Source: Apium graveolens
Lineage: Eukaryota > Streptophyta > Magnoliopsida > Apiales > Apiaceae
Assembly: GCF_009905375.1 (NCBI RefSeq)
Contig: NC_133649.1
Span: forward strand, 237,054,201 to 237,118,200
Length of the DNA: 64,000 nucleotides
Direction of reading: 5' to 3'
This document shows positions 34,665 to 46,405 of this stretch, in pieces. Position 1 is the first letter of the stretch. Every line of letters begins with the position of its first letter. The position numbers and the translations under genes are program-made. The notes below the pieces were generated by a model. It saw only the letters and a list, made by a program, of their open reading frames with translations, did no database searches and was not told the DNA's origin.

Positions 34665-36118
34665 TGTTAGTCGCTAAACACGCGCTAATAATACACGCAA
34701 GTATACGAGTTCGCAAGTAGTATAAGATATAAATCAGATTCGTTCCCACGGAGACTGTATTGATTAACTATCTAAAGTACGCACCTAAGCTAAAATGTAT
34801 GGTTATTATTCAATGCTAAAACTGATAACAAATTGAGAATGTTATAATTAAGAATTAAGCTAACTATTATAACTACGAGAATAAGATAGACTGATAAAAT
34901 ATATATGACAGACATGGGATTCTAACTTCATTAAATACTTCATTCAATAGCCTTATTATTCTCAACCTTAGCATGCAATGGTGATGACACTAATCAGACA
35001 ACACGAAACTGATAAACGCCAACTTTCGTTGCACGAGTACCATTCTACCAGACATCCACAAAAGAGATAAAAACTGAATAAGCACCAATTATATTGAGAC
35101 CCTATATGTCTATAGAATTTGACAACGTAACGGTTTAAGCACAAGTTATCTATCTTAATTATATAGGGCAAGTAAGATGGTTAAAATTACCTACAAATCA
35201 TGCATAACAATACATGAACCTATGCTAGCATGGCAAGTTCTAAATCCTTAAATTCACTTTCGCTTCCTTAAGAATTAAAACACTATCTTATAAGTTTGTG
35301 ATGCTCACAAGACGAATATGCACAACCAATGCTAGGATATCATACAATCACCACACACTAAGGCATCAAACAATTTAACTAAAGAGTTCCGTAAGTAAAT
35401 CCGCTAGAACCCCACGATAATGATTAGCCCATAATCGAACTCATCGCCAACGTGAGTTTCAATGAAAACATGATATAGCAAATGTAGTCTTTATATGAAT
35501 AAATAAACCAAAGTACAATCAAGAATATAGGTTCATAAAAACAAGAAACAAGCATCCAAATTACAATTTCAAACAAAGATTCACAAGAATAAACTAGTTC
35601 GTCTTTGCCCTTGTTGAATAGTGCCAAAAGGTCTCTTGCCGTCTTCTCCTTCCTTGATGTCTTGATATCTCTGAATATCTCTTGAAAAATGATCTAAGTT
35701 ATGTTTATATAGTAGTCCACGCATCCCAGGAGTCCAGCAATTTGAATTATAAAAGAATCAGGATTTTAATATCCCGACCCAGCGCGGCCGCGCGCTTCAC
35801 TTGCACGGGCGCGCCGCCTTTCTGTACTCCCGGCGTGGCCGCACGCAACACCAGTGCGGGCGCACCTGCCTTCTGCCAAAAAATATTTTTTGTTCCTCTT
35901 TATTCCTTGCAGGTTTGAGCCAATCTTTCAAGCTTTTATTCCAATACATCCTAAACACCATAGTAGCATCAAAACAATGCTAATTCACCTGATTTACGAA
36001 GTAAAGCCTGAAATGCAAAAATACTTGAAAACACGTTAAAACACAAATAACTTGAGTACAAATACACCAACTCAAAGCTTATTAGAGCATAAATAAGTGT
36101 CATAAATTCCACTTAACA
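34665..36118 (-). repeat. Element 7 5' LTR
   Basis: This is the right LTR in window coordinates and the 5' LTR of the minus-strand element. It is closely similar to 24647-26122 over its full length, with scattered substitutions and small indels. Its GC-rich island is at about 35775-35868. The target duplication AGTCC follows at 36119-36123. Confidence 0.93.
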
Positions 36119-36123
36119 AGTCC

Positions 36124-36871
36124 ATAAGTTCAATGGCATGTGTGTGTAATTGAACAAACAATACCGAATATATTAAAGGTCTATAAGTATATATATGTAG
36201 CCTCTGACATCATATTTACCGAAGAATTCCGCTCTAGACTCACTAGTCTATCCTTTTTAAAAGGTTCTAAGATTGAACTATCACTCGTTGTAATCTTACG
36301 CCATTCAATTATAGTCATGCCATCAATTCTCGATGCTCTCGATCTCTGAGCTAAACCATCATAACCTTACATGTTAAACGCACTAATAATATCATGTAGT
36401 GTACTTATTTTTTTATGACATTCGTATATAATATTCAAATCTTCCTAATGGAAATAAAAATCCTCAAGGGTATATCGGACACTATCTCTGCTGAATTCGT
36501 TATTAATACGATATTCAAATCCTCATTGGTAAAATGACACCTTCAACTAGTTTGGGTCAATAATCTCAACTGTATACTAATAATTAGACTTCATGGTTTT
36601 CACCTGTGATTCCCCCTCATAGGCAACTTACGGGGAACTACGAGTAACCAGGCTTGTGTTATCCAATCATCATATGGTGTTGGTAATATCATCTTTACCC
36701 CAAATGCCCTGGAGACTCAGCTCTGAGTTCTACATCCACATCATTTCCAGATCATATATGATTCTAATTTTTCATCTCATGATTCTGATAATCTCCAATG
36801 GTTCTATTAGTCACACTTTAATACCTTAAATATACACTTATCCTAACCTACACATTGGGGCTACGTTCGGT
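36124..36871. other. Unidentified stretch between elements 7 and 4
   Basis: About 750 bp of ordinary composition without a recognised gene or repeat end. By nesting logic it continues the sequence at 24646, so it is probably internal sequence of element 6 upstream of its pol, but no motif confirms that. Confidence 0.35.
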
Positions 36872-37362
36872 TGTTGCCTAGTAAAAATACAATTGTTTAA
36901 GGGGGTTGGATACAATTGTATAAATGTTTCGAACAAGTAATAAAATATAACAGCTTTTTATATTTCTTATAAAAACTGTTACAAAACCCTCTCAAGAAAT
37001 ACTGATATTCTTGAGAGGTGCTAGGTCGAATGATACTTGAGAGCGATACACTATGTGATGACCTACACTGTGTTTATATACTACATAGCTACAACTAAAC
37101 AATCTAAGATATGTATTATCAAAAGCTAACTGAAATTGATACGGGTCTTCAGCTGAATAGATAAAATCCTATAACTCAGACGTAAAAGATATCTACTCCA
37201 CAATACAAGATAGAACACATCTTCTAAGTTGACTGTCTTCAAATACTGATGACATCCAAATGCTGATGATGTGTCAAATCCTGACGACACATCAAATACT
37301 GATGACACCCGAACAACCAGATCCTGAGCTTCTTCTAATCATTGAGAATTCAATATGTAACA
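36872..37362 (-). repeat. Element 4 3' LTR
   Basis: On the plus strand it starts TGTTGCCTAG and ends ATATGTAACA, 491 bp. It has the same layout as the LTRs of elements 1 and 2, with a GGGGGTTGGATACAATTG-like block near its left end and a TTTATATACTACA block (minus-strand TATA) near 37073. In its sense orientation it repeats words of the type TCATCAGTATTTGA. Only this LTR is in the window, so ends are inferred from family structure. Confidence 0.7.
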
Positions 37363-37378
37363 ATATCCCCCAATTTAT
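37363..37378 (-). other. Element 4 polypurine tract
   Basis: On the minus strand, ATAAATTGGGGGATAT abuts the LTR start TGTTACATAT. It closely resembles the tracts of elements 1, 2 and 3. Confidence 0.75.
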
Positions 37379-37453
37379 GCTTAATGTAATGAAGCAAAAA
37401 TTCCATTCTCAATGATGCCAAAACCAATCTACAAAATGTACAAGGAATAAAGC

Positions 37454-38380
37454 TTACTTCAGTATCTTTAGATAACCGACATTTATTTCTAGAAAGTTTT
37501 TCAATCTTTCGTCCTCCTTGTCTCGTAGGACTTTAACAAGCTTTTTCTTCAACTCTCTCTTCTCTTCAGTGTCTTCTCCAAGCTGATAGATGGCTGATCT
37601 CAACTTAGAAATTGAGCTTTTGTTTATCTCAAGATCACCAATCAACATAAAAGTTAAACTGACATCTTCATGATCGGGACTGAAGGATAACTGAGGATTG
37701 TTGAGAAAATCTTTTAGCACTGCAGCTCCCTTTTTCATATTCATTACTTGACGAGTATAAGTTCTATACTCACAGAACACAATCACCAATATATTTATCA
37801 TCTTTTGTCATGACCCTTCTTCTGATGGCTTCAAGTATCATAGAGGACCAATTTCCGGTGACACTGTTCTCAACTCTAAGAAGATAGTGAATGTATTTCA
37901 ATTCTATCACAGTCTTCATTAAGAGTTACTGTAATGTAAAGCTCTTTACTTTACCATCTCTGAAAAGTACAGAATCTCTTCTCTGACATCATTATCATTT
38001 ATCTTTCTATAAATGATCTTCATAGCTTCAACTTTCTCAAGATGTGAAGGAGAAATTCTTTCACCAAGATTCTCTGTCAGAGTATTTGTATCCAGCAGAT
38101 CAGTTCTTAAAATCTCCATATCAAAATGACCAATTCCTCCTCTGGTTAGAGATTTGACAAGTTTCAATTTTTCATTGTATTCCACCCAAGAAGTTTCTTG
38201 ATGGACTTATCAACATCTTCCTGTTCTGAAATATAATCTCTTAACCCTGCTGACACAAATTCAACATGCTTGAACCATTTAGGATAATCGAATGTATAAA
38301 TGTCTTTCCATCTTCTATCCTTCTTGCTGAGATGAGCATAACTTGTAGACAGATCATGAATCTTCCCTTTTGCTTTATAC
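37454..38380 (-). pseudogene. Element 4 ORF3, C-terminal part (broken)
   Basis: Minus strand. From the element 5 junction at 38380 leftwards come YKAKGKIHDLSTSYAHL, WKDIYTFDYPKWFKHVEF, then LVKSLTRGGIGHFDMEIL and a C-terminal helix with KLRSAIYQLGEDTEEKRELK, ending TAA at 37454. The last block matches the C-termini of ORF3 in elements 1 (LRAAIFQIGEDNAEL) and 2 (LRTAIYQIGSQDEEI). This identifies the frame as ORF3 although the overall sequence is diverged. At least two frameshifts or stops occur (near 37800 and 37946). Function unknown; probably a coiled-coil C-terminus. Confidence 0.65.
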
Positions 38381-41300
38381 TGTAATATCTCGTATTTTTA
38401 GAATTATTATAATTATTATTTGAATATATATATATATGTACTTTTATGATTTAGAAGGAATAAAATTATGGATATTTTATTCCTGTTTGACGAGTTTGTG
38501 TTATTAAATGGTTATGTGCTAATTGTTAAGTGTTATATCGATCCTTGTTAATTTCCTGAATATATTTATTTAAATATATTGTTTTCAAAAGTTATTTAAA
38601 GCCGATCTTATTGATATCGGTAAATTGAACTTTTTTTGTAATATCCGGGAAATATCGTGCAATTATTTTTATCAATAAATAATTATTATGTGATATTATG
38701 AGAATTTTGGTGAATTATCTGATGATCGATATTTATATTTGGGTGTGTATACGTGATAAAGTGAAAGTATTTTGATTTTTATTATGTCCAGAATAAAGTA
38801 TAAATAATTATGATATTTTCTGGTAATTTTTGGATTGTTATATGATTTTATAAGAATTTATAGATTTAATAATTATTTTCTGAGTAATTATAAAACTATT
38901 TTATAAAGTCGGGAATCATCCAACTTCATCCATTTTTGCATTTTTACAACCCAAAACTCTTTTAAAAACTCCTACCTAACCTAATCTGGTAATTCCGGAC
39001 ATTTTTCGTGTTTTGACTTTTTCGATCCTGGAATACGGTTTGACCCGTACAAGTCCCGGTGCAAAATTTTCGATACGATAATCATTTCGGTAGATCAATA
39101 AAACCCGTATTCTCGAGAGACGAGATATTTTTTTACATTATATTCTTATATGGTGTTTTATAAGAAGCTCGATTTTGATAATTATCCAAATCTGGTATTA
39201 AATTGTATCATTTTTATAGTTACTTAGCTGTTAAGTAATCTATTTTTGGATCTAATATATCAGTGTAAATTCAGTATTAAACTCTAGAATGTTTCAAAAA
39301 TTATGAAACTCATACTTTCTTAAGTTTTGAATATTTAGAGAATTTTAGAATTATTACGGAAAATTTTTGGATTATATTTACCTGTGCGTTTGTTCGTTAA
39401 ATCGTGAAATGCGGGCGCGAGTCAAAAAAAATGTTTTAAAAATTATGAAAATTTTATTTTATTAGTTTTTAAATATTCTGAGAATTTTAGAAGTATTTCG
39501 GTAATTTTTCGAGTTAGTTTCACTCGCAAGTTTGTTCGTTAAATATCGAAATGCGGGTCTGGAGTTAGATTCAAAATATATTAAAAATTAAAATAATTTA
39601 TATGTTACTAATTTTTGAATATTTGGGAAATTTTAAACGTAATTTGTTAATTTTTTCGGATTTTATTTACCCACACATTTGTTCGTTAGATTTCAAAATG
39701 CGAGACGAAGCGTAACTACCAGTAAATGCAGTTACACGTGGTTACTTCTTGTAAACTAATGTTATGCGTGGCAGCTTCTTTTATTCTTACTCCTACGTGT
39801 TTTTTGAGAAAAAAACAGATAAACACAAATACAGCCGGCCTCACCTCCCTGTTCCTTCTCCCCTCACTTCCCCGCAAACCCCCTCCCCCTTTTCTCTTTC
39901 TCCCCCTTCTGTCCACTCCATTCTCTCTCTCCTCTCTTATCTCTATCTCTCTCTTATATTAAAGTTATATTTTTAATATTCAAAAATTCATATCTTCTCA
40001 ACCGTTCGTCCAAATTTTAATTATTATATATATAATGATCAGCGCTTCTATTTTATTCGTAGAAAATAGACCGTTTGTCCGTTTAATACGAAACAAACGT
40101 GTATATACTCTGAAAAATATTATGATTTCATTAAAAATAATTTTGAAACCCAAATTCTTTTGTTTTAAAAGGTTTCTTATTTTGTGAGTGGTTCTGAGTC
40201 GATTATTGATCAATAAATCATATTTTTGACCTGATTTCTGTTTTAAACATACCGAGTCGAACCTTTTGACGAACTGAGGCATGTATTATATGAATAATGT
40301 GATATGTGGATTATGTGTTATGTGAATTACGTGGGTACATGAGTCAAGAGTCTTGTATTCGACTGTCTTCTTTATGTGTGGGTTATCGTATGGGTAGACA
40401 ATAGGATTTTGACGCACAGTTCATCTAGTAACTATCGTTTAGACGATTAAAATGTTATTTTCTAATTATAGAAACGAGTCTTTCAAGATGATCAGGATTC
40501 AGATGGAATGGATGAAGACTAGAGTTGAATAGTATGGAATATTGAGTTTGCAGCACTACATGAGCAGCAGGCCAAAGGATTAGTAGAATAAAGACGGTGA
40601 TGTTTTGAGACATAATGTCAGAATAGATGCGTCTTTGGGAGTGTAACTAACTGCTAAAAAAATCAAAGGCAAGTATCCCTTTCATCACTTATTGTTCAAG
40701 TGATATTTTTATTTTGAATCCCAGTATGCAAGTATTGCTTTCCCTATTCTCAATTCAGAATAGATAAATGTTTTACATATCGCTGAATTAAATGATTCTA
40801 TTTATGCAAGTACTCTCTACTATTCTATATTCAGAATAGTTAAATGTTTTTACTTATCAAATTACTGGATTTATAAATGTTTTAGATTTTGAGAAAAATA
40901 ATTTGGTTGCGAGTATTCCTGCCCAAGTAAATGGGGGAATAAAATTAGTTTGGGTGTCGATTATTATGACCCCTCTCTAATAAAAGGTTTTAAGATTGGA
41001 TCAATGCGTAAGTGACCGGGGCGGACGGTCCAGCAGGAGGGCTATTGCTAAGTGTCATATGAAATATTATGACACAATTTATGCCACAGGCATATATATT
41101 GCCTTTTTATTTGAGTACTCGTGTTTTGGGTACATGTTTCTATGAATCATGGCCTTGTGCTATCACACGGGCTGATCAGCAGGTGATAGTACGTTCATCG
41201 GTGAATGATCCAAATCTAAATTATTATATTATTTTTGATAATCATAGAATAAATGATTTATCAACTTTTTCTGTTTTGGATTAAAGGTGAAATACAGTTT

Positions 41301-42232
41301 TGATTCAGTTTCTGATTTATGATGATACTTACATTGTTTTTAAATATCAAAGGTGGTATTAGTATAGATGATTGATGTTGACTTCAGTATGGGATGTTGT
41401 GAGCATCAAAGTTCGTATTGATATCTAATTTGATATGACAACAAAATGAGTATTGATATCAAGAGTTGAGTTTTGAATAAAGTTTATGATTCATTCCATA
41501 ATCATTGTTTCATGTTATTGTTGTTTACTGATATCTCCGTAAACACTGTTTTACTGAGTTTTATTCTCATCAAGATTCAAAGTATTTCTAAAGCATTTCG
41601 CTCAAAAATATCAAAAAGAGTTTTGAATACAGTGAGAAATAATTATCCGATTCTTTAATAAATTTTACGTTTCAGCAATTATGATTTTAAAATATTATGC
41701 GCTATTGCAGATGTCGGTTTTATATCAAAATGACCATATATATATTACAATGATCTTGCTGAGCATTTCTTTCGCTCATACTTGCCTGTTTTCAAATTTA
41801 ACCTACAGTGAGGATTAACTTGCGCTGTTTAGCCGCGTAATTTGAGGAAGCGAAGAAGAAGCTTTTGGAAGGTGATTGGTCCAGGATTGCGGACTAGTGT
41901 AAGTTTTATTGTGTAGAGTTGTTTATATTATATTATATTATAATTGTATTATTTTATAGTTGGGCCTAGTATACTTCTTTTCAAAGTTATACTAGCGGGT
42001 TAGTATTGAATTGGAATTTGTTGAAAAAAGTTTTAAAAGGAAGTGAAAATTATTTATGGAATTTGGAATTCTTGTTTCTAGAACTGTAACCTTAATAGAT
42101 CTTGGATTAGTTTGGGGTCATAGGTGCTAAATATCTTCCGCTGGCATTTGCATTTTGATTTAACAGGTTAATTTGAATTGAGGTTTTATAGTGACGACCA
42201 AATCCTCTGACCCCGGATTTGGGGGCGTTAGA
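38381..42232 (+). mobile_element. Element 5: probable solo LTR of a Ty3/gypsy element
   Basis: The stretch begins TGTAATATCTCG and ends GGGGGCGTTAGA, and interrupts the ORF3 of element 4. Its last 20 or so bases match the end of the element 6 LTR (CCCCGGATTTGGGGGCGTTA). Its length, 3852 bp, is close to that LTR's 3780 bp, and both share a block with GCTGAGCATT followed by GCTCA near the 3' third. No gag, pol, primer site or purine tract was found, so a solo LTR left by LTR-LTR recombination fits best. The flanks TATAC and TATGA would be a decayed target duplication. A non-autonomous element is the alternative. Confidence 0.6.
39290..39715 (+). repeat. Diverged tandem repeats in element 5
   Basis: Three consecutive copies of an about 120-135 bp unit. 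Each contains GAATTTTAGAA-like sequence, an ATTTTTxGGATT-like stretch, then TTTGTTCGTTA followed by AAATGCG (about 39390, 39530 and 39680). Copies have diverged, so the array is old. It is internal to the long LTR. Confidence 0.65.
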
Positions 42233-44787
42233 TATGACATAGTTCTCTATTTGATTTTAAAACTCTCTACACATAATCTTTGCATGCTTGATCAACTTTC
42301 CTTCTATCAACCTTTTCTTTCTCATCAACCTCTGAAATATGAGGAGTGACTACTGTAGTAAGGGCTGACTCATTTAATGCTTCGATCACTTTTTCATCAG
42401 AGTCAAACTCAGTTATCAGGTTCATAGAATCAGGATCTGCTTTTACCTCAGGATTTTTGTCTGCATCAGGAGTTACATTTTGATTTGATGTATCAGCTTG
42501 ATCAATGTCAGTGGCTGATCTTTTCTTCCTTTATATAATAAACTCTTCTGGCTTCTAAACTTCTTCATCTTCTTCATGTCCTTGTACAGGAACATAACCT
42601 TCTCTGGATAGAACATTCAGAATAGTAGAGTTAAATGCAGTCACTTGACTTAATTTAGAAGTTCTTCCTCTTCCTCTAACTCTTGTAGATCTCCCACCTC
42701 TTTTTCCTCTACCTTTAGAAAGCCATTAACTCCTTTTATTACATAACTGCTTCTTCAGGTGTTAGATTAGGAAATTCTTCAGTTATATACCCAAGAGCAC
42801 TCCTTGCATTCTTTTGCTCAAACCTCTTATCTTTGTAGTACAAGACAATCTCTTCACCTGTTTCCTAATGCCTGTAAGGAAAGAATAATCCCTTAGCATC
42901 TGCTAAATTAGAGATTGTAACATCATCATCCTCAGGAGCACTAACAGTAGTCTTGTGCTTAGCTTTATGAGCACCAGTAGACTTTCTTTGTCCTGAAGAA
43001 CCAGTCTTCTTGGAATGTTTAGGTTGTTGATTACTAGAAGCAATTTGAACATCTGTGACTGGATTCTTATCATTTTTATCAGCAGGATTCTTATTCTTAT
43101 CACCATCATCATCAATATCTTTATCCTTTTTCTGAATAGAATCTGGTGTACATTTTGTAGCAACTATCTTCTCCACCTTTTTCGCATCAGTATTTGAAAG
43201 AAGAGAACGTAGAGCATCCAGTTTGTCACCTATAGAAGAGACCTTATCTTCTAAGGAGGAAAGTCTAGAGGCCATGCTGTGTTGAGATTCAACAACATCT
43301 ATGATAGTATTTTTCACACTTTTGAATTCAGCTGAGGTAGGTGTGTGAAGCATAAATCCATCAATTTTCTCCTTGACAACAACATGAGACTTCTTCATAT
43401 CATCAAGGTCAGAATGAATTCCTTTAACAGAAATAATGGAGGCCTTAAGATGCAACTTCAAATCAGGAGTTTGAATTTCATCATATGCACGATGAATATG
43501 TTGCAGGAGAACAACAGATGAGATAGAAGTATTTGAAAGTTTCCATTTATAATCCATTATGTCTGTCGAAAGTGCTCAGCATTAGCATTGTATTAAGATG
43601 GACTTTCATTGGAGTGTGAAGAAGAACCAACATTGGACTTCTTAGATGCATTAATTGCAGTCTTAAACTGAGCTATGTCAGAATCATCCGCATCACTGTC
43701 ATTATAAGAATCAGACAACCCATCAGAAAAATTTGCAGAATCAGGCAGAATTGCCTTGCCTTTATCGAAATCCTTTCCAAGAGGTGCCTGTGGCTTATAA
43801 GATCCTGAAACAGAAACATGGTAACACCTAAATCTCTCTGTTCTTTTCAAGTGATTTCATCACTTCTCACACAATATATTACTTTTAAGAGTAATGTTGT
43901 TTTCACAGAAGAAACTTTATAAGTAAAAAAAAAAACTTATAAGAAATTCTTGTCTCAAAACTACCTCTCGTTTTGCCAATACAAGAGACCGCCACTCAAA
44001 AAAATTATTTTTTTATGATATTTTCACACAGTCTCACAGATAGGCTCAATCACAAATTTTGCAAAGAAATAAGAGATGACTGAGAAGAGTAGTATGCTTG
44101 TCATATAAATAGAGGTAACCTCAAAGAAGACACTATTTATAATCATACAAATATGAGAATATATGAGGAAGTTAGCAATACCTGAAGGTGAGTCCTCAAG
44201 TGGAAGTGATGATAGTGGAGGAACAAACATCACATCAGGATGCTTTTGCAAACTAGCAATCAGTAGGGAATCATCAATAGTAACTAGTTCAGTTGAAGGA
44301 TGAATCTCAGTAGGAGTTGTTGTAATATCAGGATTTGATCTGTCAGGAGAAGGTGAGAGACCAACATCAGTACTTTGAACTGATGGTTCTTGTGGAGTCA
44401 GAGAAATGTGAGATGCTTCAGCAATGCTTGGTGAAGGTTCTTGTGTTCTCTTCTCAAAACTAGGATCATTTATGATTGCATCCACCTTTGACGGAATCTC
44501 CTAATGAGCTTGTTTTTCTTGTAATAGTTGAACAGAGTCAGCAAGAAGATCACTCTGAGCAATATTAACAATGATTTAAGTAGCCTCGTTGTCTTCATCT
44601 TCCCTTTGAGAAGATGGTTCTTGTGTGACTGGATCAGTTGCTAAATCCCTTTGAGACTTAGGTTCTTGTGTACTGACATCCTTGGAAAGAGGCTGAGTCT
44701 TTTTCTTCTTTCTGATGTATCCTTTTCTTCTTTCTGATGTATCCAACTACTTCTTCACTGTTTCTTTTCAACTGGCTCTTTGCAGTT
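42233..44787 (-). pseudogene. Element 4 ORF3, middle part (broken)
   Basis: Minus strand. It enters at the element 3 insertion point (44787) and runs leftwards. A Pro/Ser/Thr-rich stretch comes first (44485-44170: TQEPSPSIAEASHISLTPQE, VMFVPPLSSLPLEDSP). An acidic Ser/Asp stretch follows (43760-43640), then a helical part with VVESQHSMASRLSSLEDKVS (43300-43200) and the block RSLLSNTDAKKVEKIVATKC, homologous to SLLLPADAKKGEKV in element 1. A basic and acidic low-complexity region follows to 42870, then further decayed sequence to the element 5 junction. Stops and frameshifts are frequent. A 22-bp tandem duplication at 44701-44744 shifts the frame. No membrane segment is evident. Confidence 0.62.
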
Positions 44788-46244
44788 TGTTAGATAATGA
44801 ATCACACACAGAGGAGGGGTGAATGTGTTTTTCTGATTTTAGGCTATTCTTGAAAGTTAATGGTTGAACAAAGTAAATTAAATCTTGTATAGAAAAGTGT
44901 TCCTGCAAAATATAAGCTTGCAAAAAATAAAGAACACATATCTTCAAAACTCACTTAATTTTTGTATTAAAAATTAAGATTTTTTGCTACAAAATTTTCT
45001 AAGCTCTTTGAAGTTAAAGAGCTCAGCTTCTTCTCGAGAGTGTTACAAGAATTTTTTTATCTAAATTGTTACTTCTAACTAGAGGACCAGTGTTAACTTT
45101 ATATCTCAGTTAACTACTTATTTACACAATGGATAATAAATATGCTATTAACTTTTCTAAACTGTCACTTGTCATTTCTATTAATAGTAAAGCAAATCTT
45201 CCATTTCTGGCTTAGCATATCTTTGGCATCCCGTGCTTACTTTAATCTTCCTCTGTCAGTTAATCTTTGCCATTGATCTTGCACACTCTTCAAGTTGCTT
45301 TTTGTAGACTTGTCAATCCAGCTGTTGGATTGTTTGTTGATTGTTTATCTTGGATATTAAACTGATCTACAATTCTTTACTTTGAGACCGTACTTCGAGA
45401 TCTCCAGTTTGAATTAATAGAACATTTGACATCTCGATAAGTACATAGGCTTATCGAGATCTCTAGCACTCCATAATGAGTTTGGCTTGTAGAGGTCTTC
45501 AGCTTGTCGAAATCTCTAGTCTTCATATCTTCACTTTGACTTGTAGATATCTCTGAGTTCTCGAATGAATATAGACTTGTCGATAACTTTGAGTTCTCTA
45601 GTGAAGGAATGACTTGTCGATATCTCCAATCTTCAGTTCTTCAGATTGGCTTGTCGATATCTTCCTGAGTTCTCGAGTAGCTTTCCTGACTTCTCCACTC
45701 CCGGTGGATATTGCTCATCCGTTGAGTAGATATATAGCTCATCCATCGAGTATATATATAGCTCATCCGTCGAGTAGATATTGCTCATCTGTCGAGTAGA
45801 TGTTGTTCATCCATCGAGTAGATATATAGCTCATCCGTCGAGTAGATATGGCTCATCCGTCGAGTAGATATTGCTTATCCGTCGGTACTCTCTGGAGTTT
45901 GAATGACTTCTCGATAAGTCATTCTGGAGTTCTCGAATGACTTCTCTATAACATTAAATATGTGACTTGTAGAGATCTTGACTTAAAAAAATTTTCTCCA
46001 AATAGATTTATTCAACTCCAAGCTTCTTCAAAATTCTTTTGAGGCATGAACTTCTTAATCTTCTTCCAGATATAATTTTTAGGCTTGATACTGTTTTAGG
46101 AAAAAGACTACAGTCTGCTCCTTTGCATTTTTACAGAATTTAAGTGTTACAAGTATAAAATACAAATTTAGATAACAATACAACTTACTTAGGGTTGACA
46201 AGTTGTCTTAGTCTTGTTAAAGCACCGGCATGTCTTTTACAACA
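44788..46244 (-). repeat. Element 3 3' LTR
   Basis: On the plus strand it starts TGTTAGATAATG and ends TCTTTTACAACA, 1457 bp, with TG...CA ends. It is packed with words of the form GACTTGTCGATA and GAGTTCTCGA between 45400 and 45960, plus a minisatellite at 45713-45885. Similar words recur upstream of ORF3 at the right edge of the window. Confidence 0.82.
45713..45885 (+). repeat. Minisatellite in element 3 LTR
   Basis: Eight tandem copies of a 22-24 bp unit with core GCTCATCCGTCGAGTAGATA, starting near 45713, 45737, 45761, 45783, 45806, 45829, 45851 and 45873. Copies differ by single substitutions and by the length of an AT spacer (TATATA or T). Confidence 0.85.
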
Positions 46245-46258
46245 ATCTCCCCCAATTT
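46245..46258 (-). other. Element 3 polypurine tract
   Basis: On the minus strand, AAATTGGGGGAGAT abuts the LTR start TGTTGTAAAAG. It is nearly the same as the element 1 tract. Confidence 0.85.
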
Positions 46259-46405
46259 GTGAGAAGATAGCTTCATACAAATTCATGCATGTTAACAAGA
46301 CTAACCCCAAGTTTAAAACTGATGAAAGATAAGATTAAAACATAAAGCTTGATAGAATTACAACTTGTACAACATAAGATTCACCAGGTTCCAAGATTAC
46401 AAGAA

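Larger units (their letters stand above)
24647..36118 (-). mobile_element. Element 7: complete Athila-like Ty3/gypsy retrotransposon
   Basis: A complete minus-strand insertion of 11,472 bp. Its LTRs are 1476 and 1454 bp, beginning on the plus strand TGTTAGTCGCTAAACACGCG and ending CCACTTAACA. A perfect 5-bp target duplication AGTCC lies at 24642-24646 and 36119-36123. The primer site is of tRNA-Asp type, as in Athila. Order from right to left is gag, PR, RT, RNase H, IN, a GC-rich spacer and a third gene after integrase. The protease block DLGASINLM and the third gene of the plant-transposon-protein type are characteristic of Athila. All frames are broken. It interrupts the internal region of element 6. 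Confidence 0.93.
36872..44787 (-). mobile_element. Element 4: 3' part of a Sirevirus-like element
   Basis: Minus-strand element represented by its 3' LTR (36872-37362), purine tract and a long broken ORF3. It is split by element 5 at 38381-42232 and cut off on the right by the insertion of element 3 at 44788. The remainder, with gag-pol and the 5' LTR, would lie beyond the window. Assignment to Sirevirus-like copia rests on the purine tract next to TGTTACATAT and on ORF3 blocks shared with elements 1 and 2 (for example KLRSAIYQLGEDTEEK and NTDAKKVEKIVATKC). Confidence 0.75.

Noticed and set aside
39726..39976. Overlapping plus-strand frames with Pro/Ser/Leu-rich products
   Set aside because: They come from a pyrimidine-rich tract in the solo LTR and show no start context or homology.
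45614..45799. Repetitive 61-codon frame in the element 3 LTR
   Set aside because: It is a translation of the minisatellite, antisense to the element, and not a gene.
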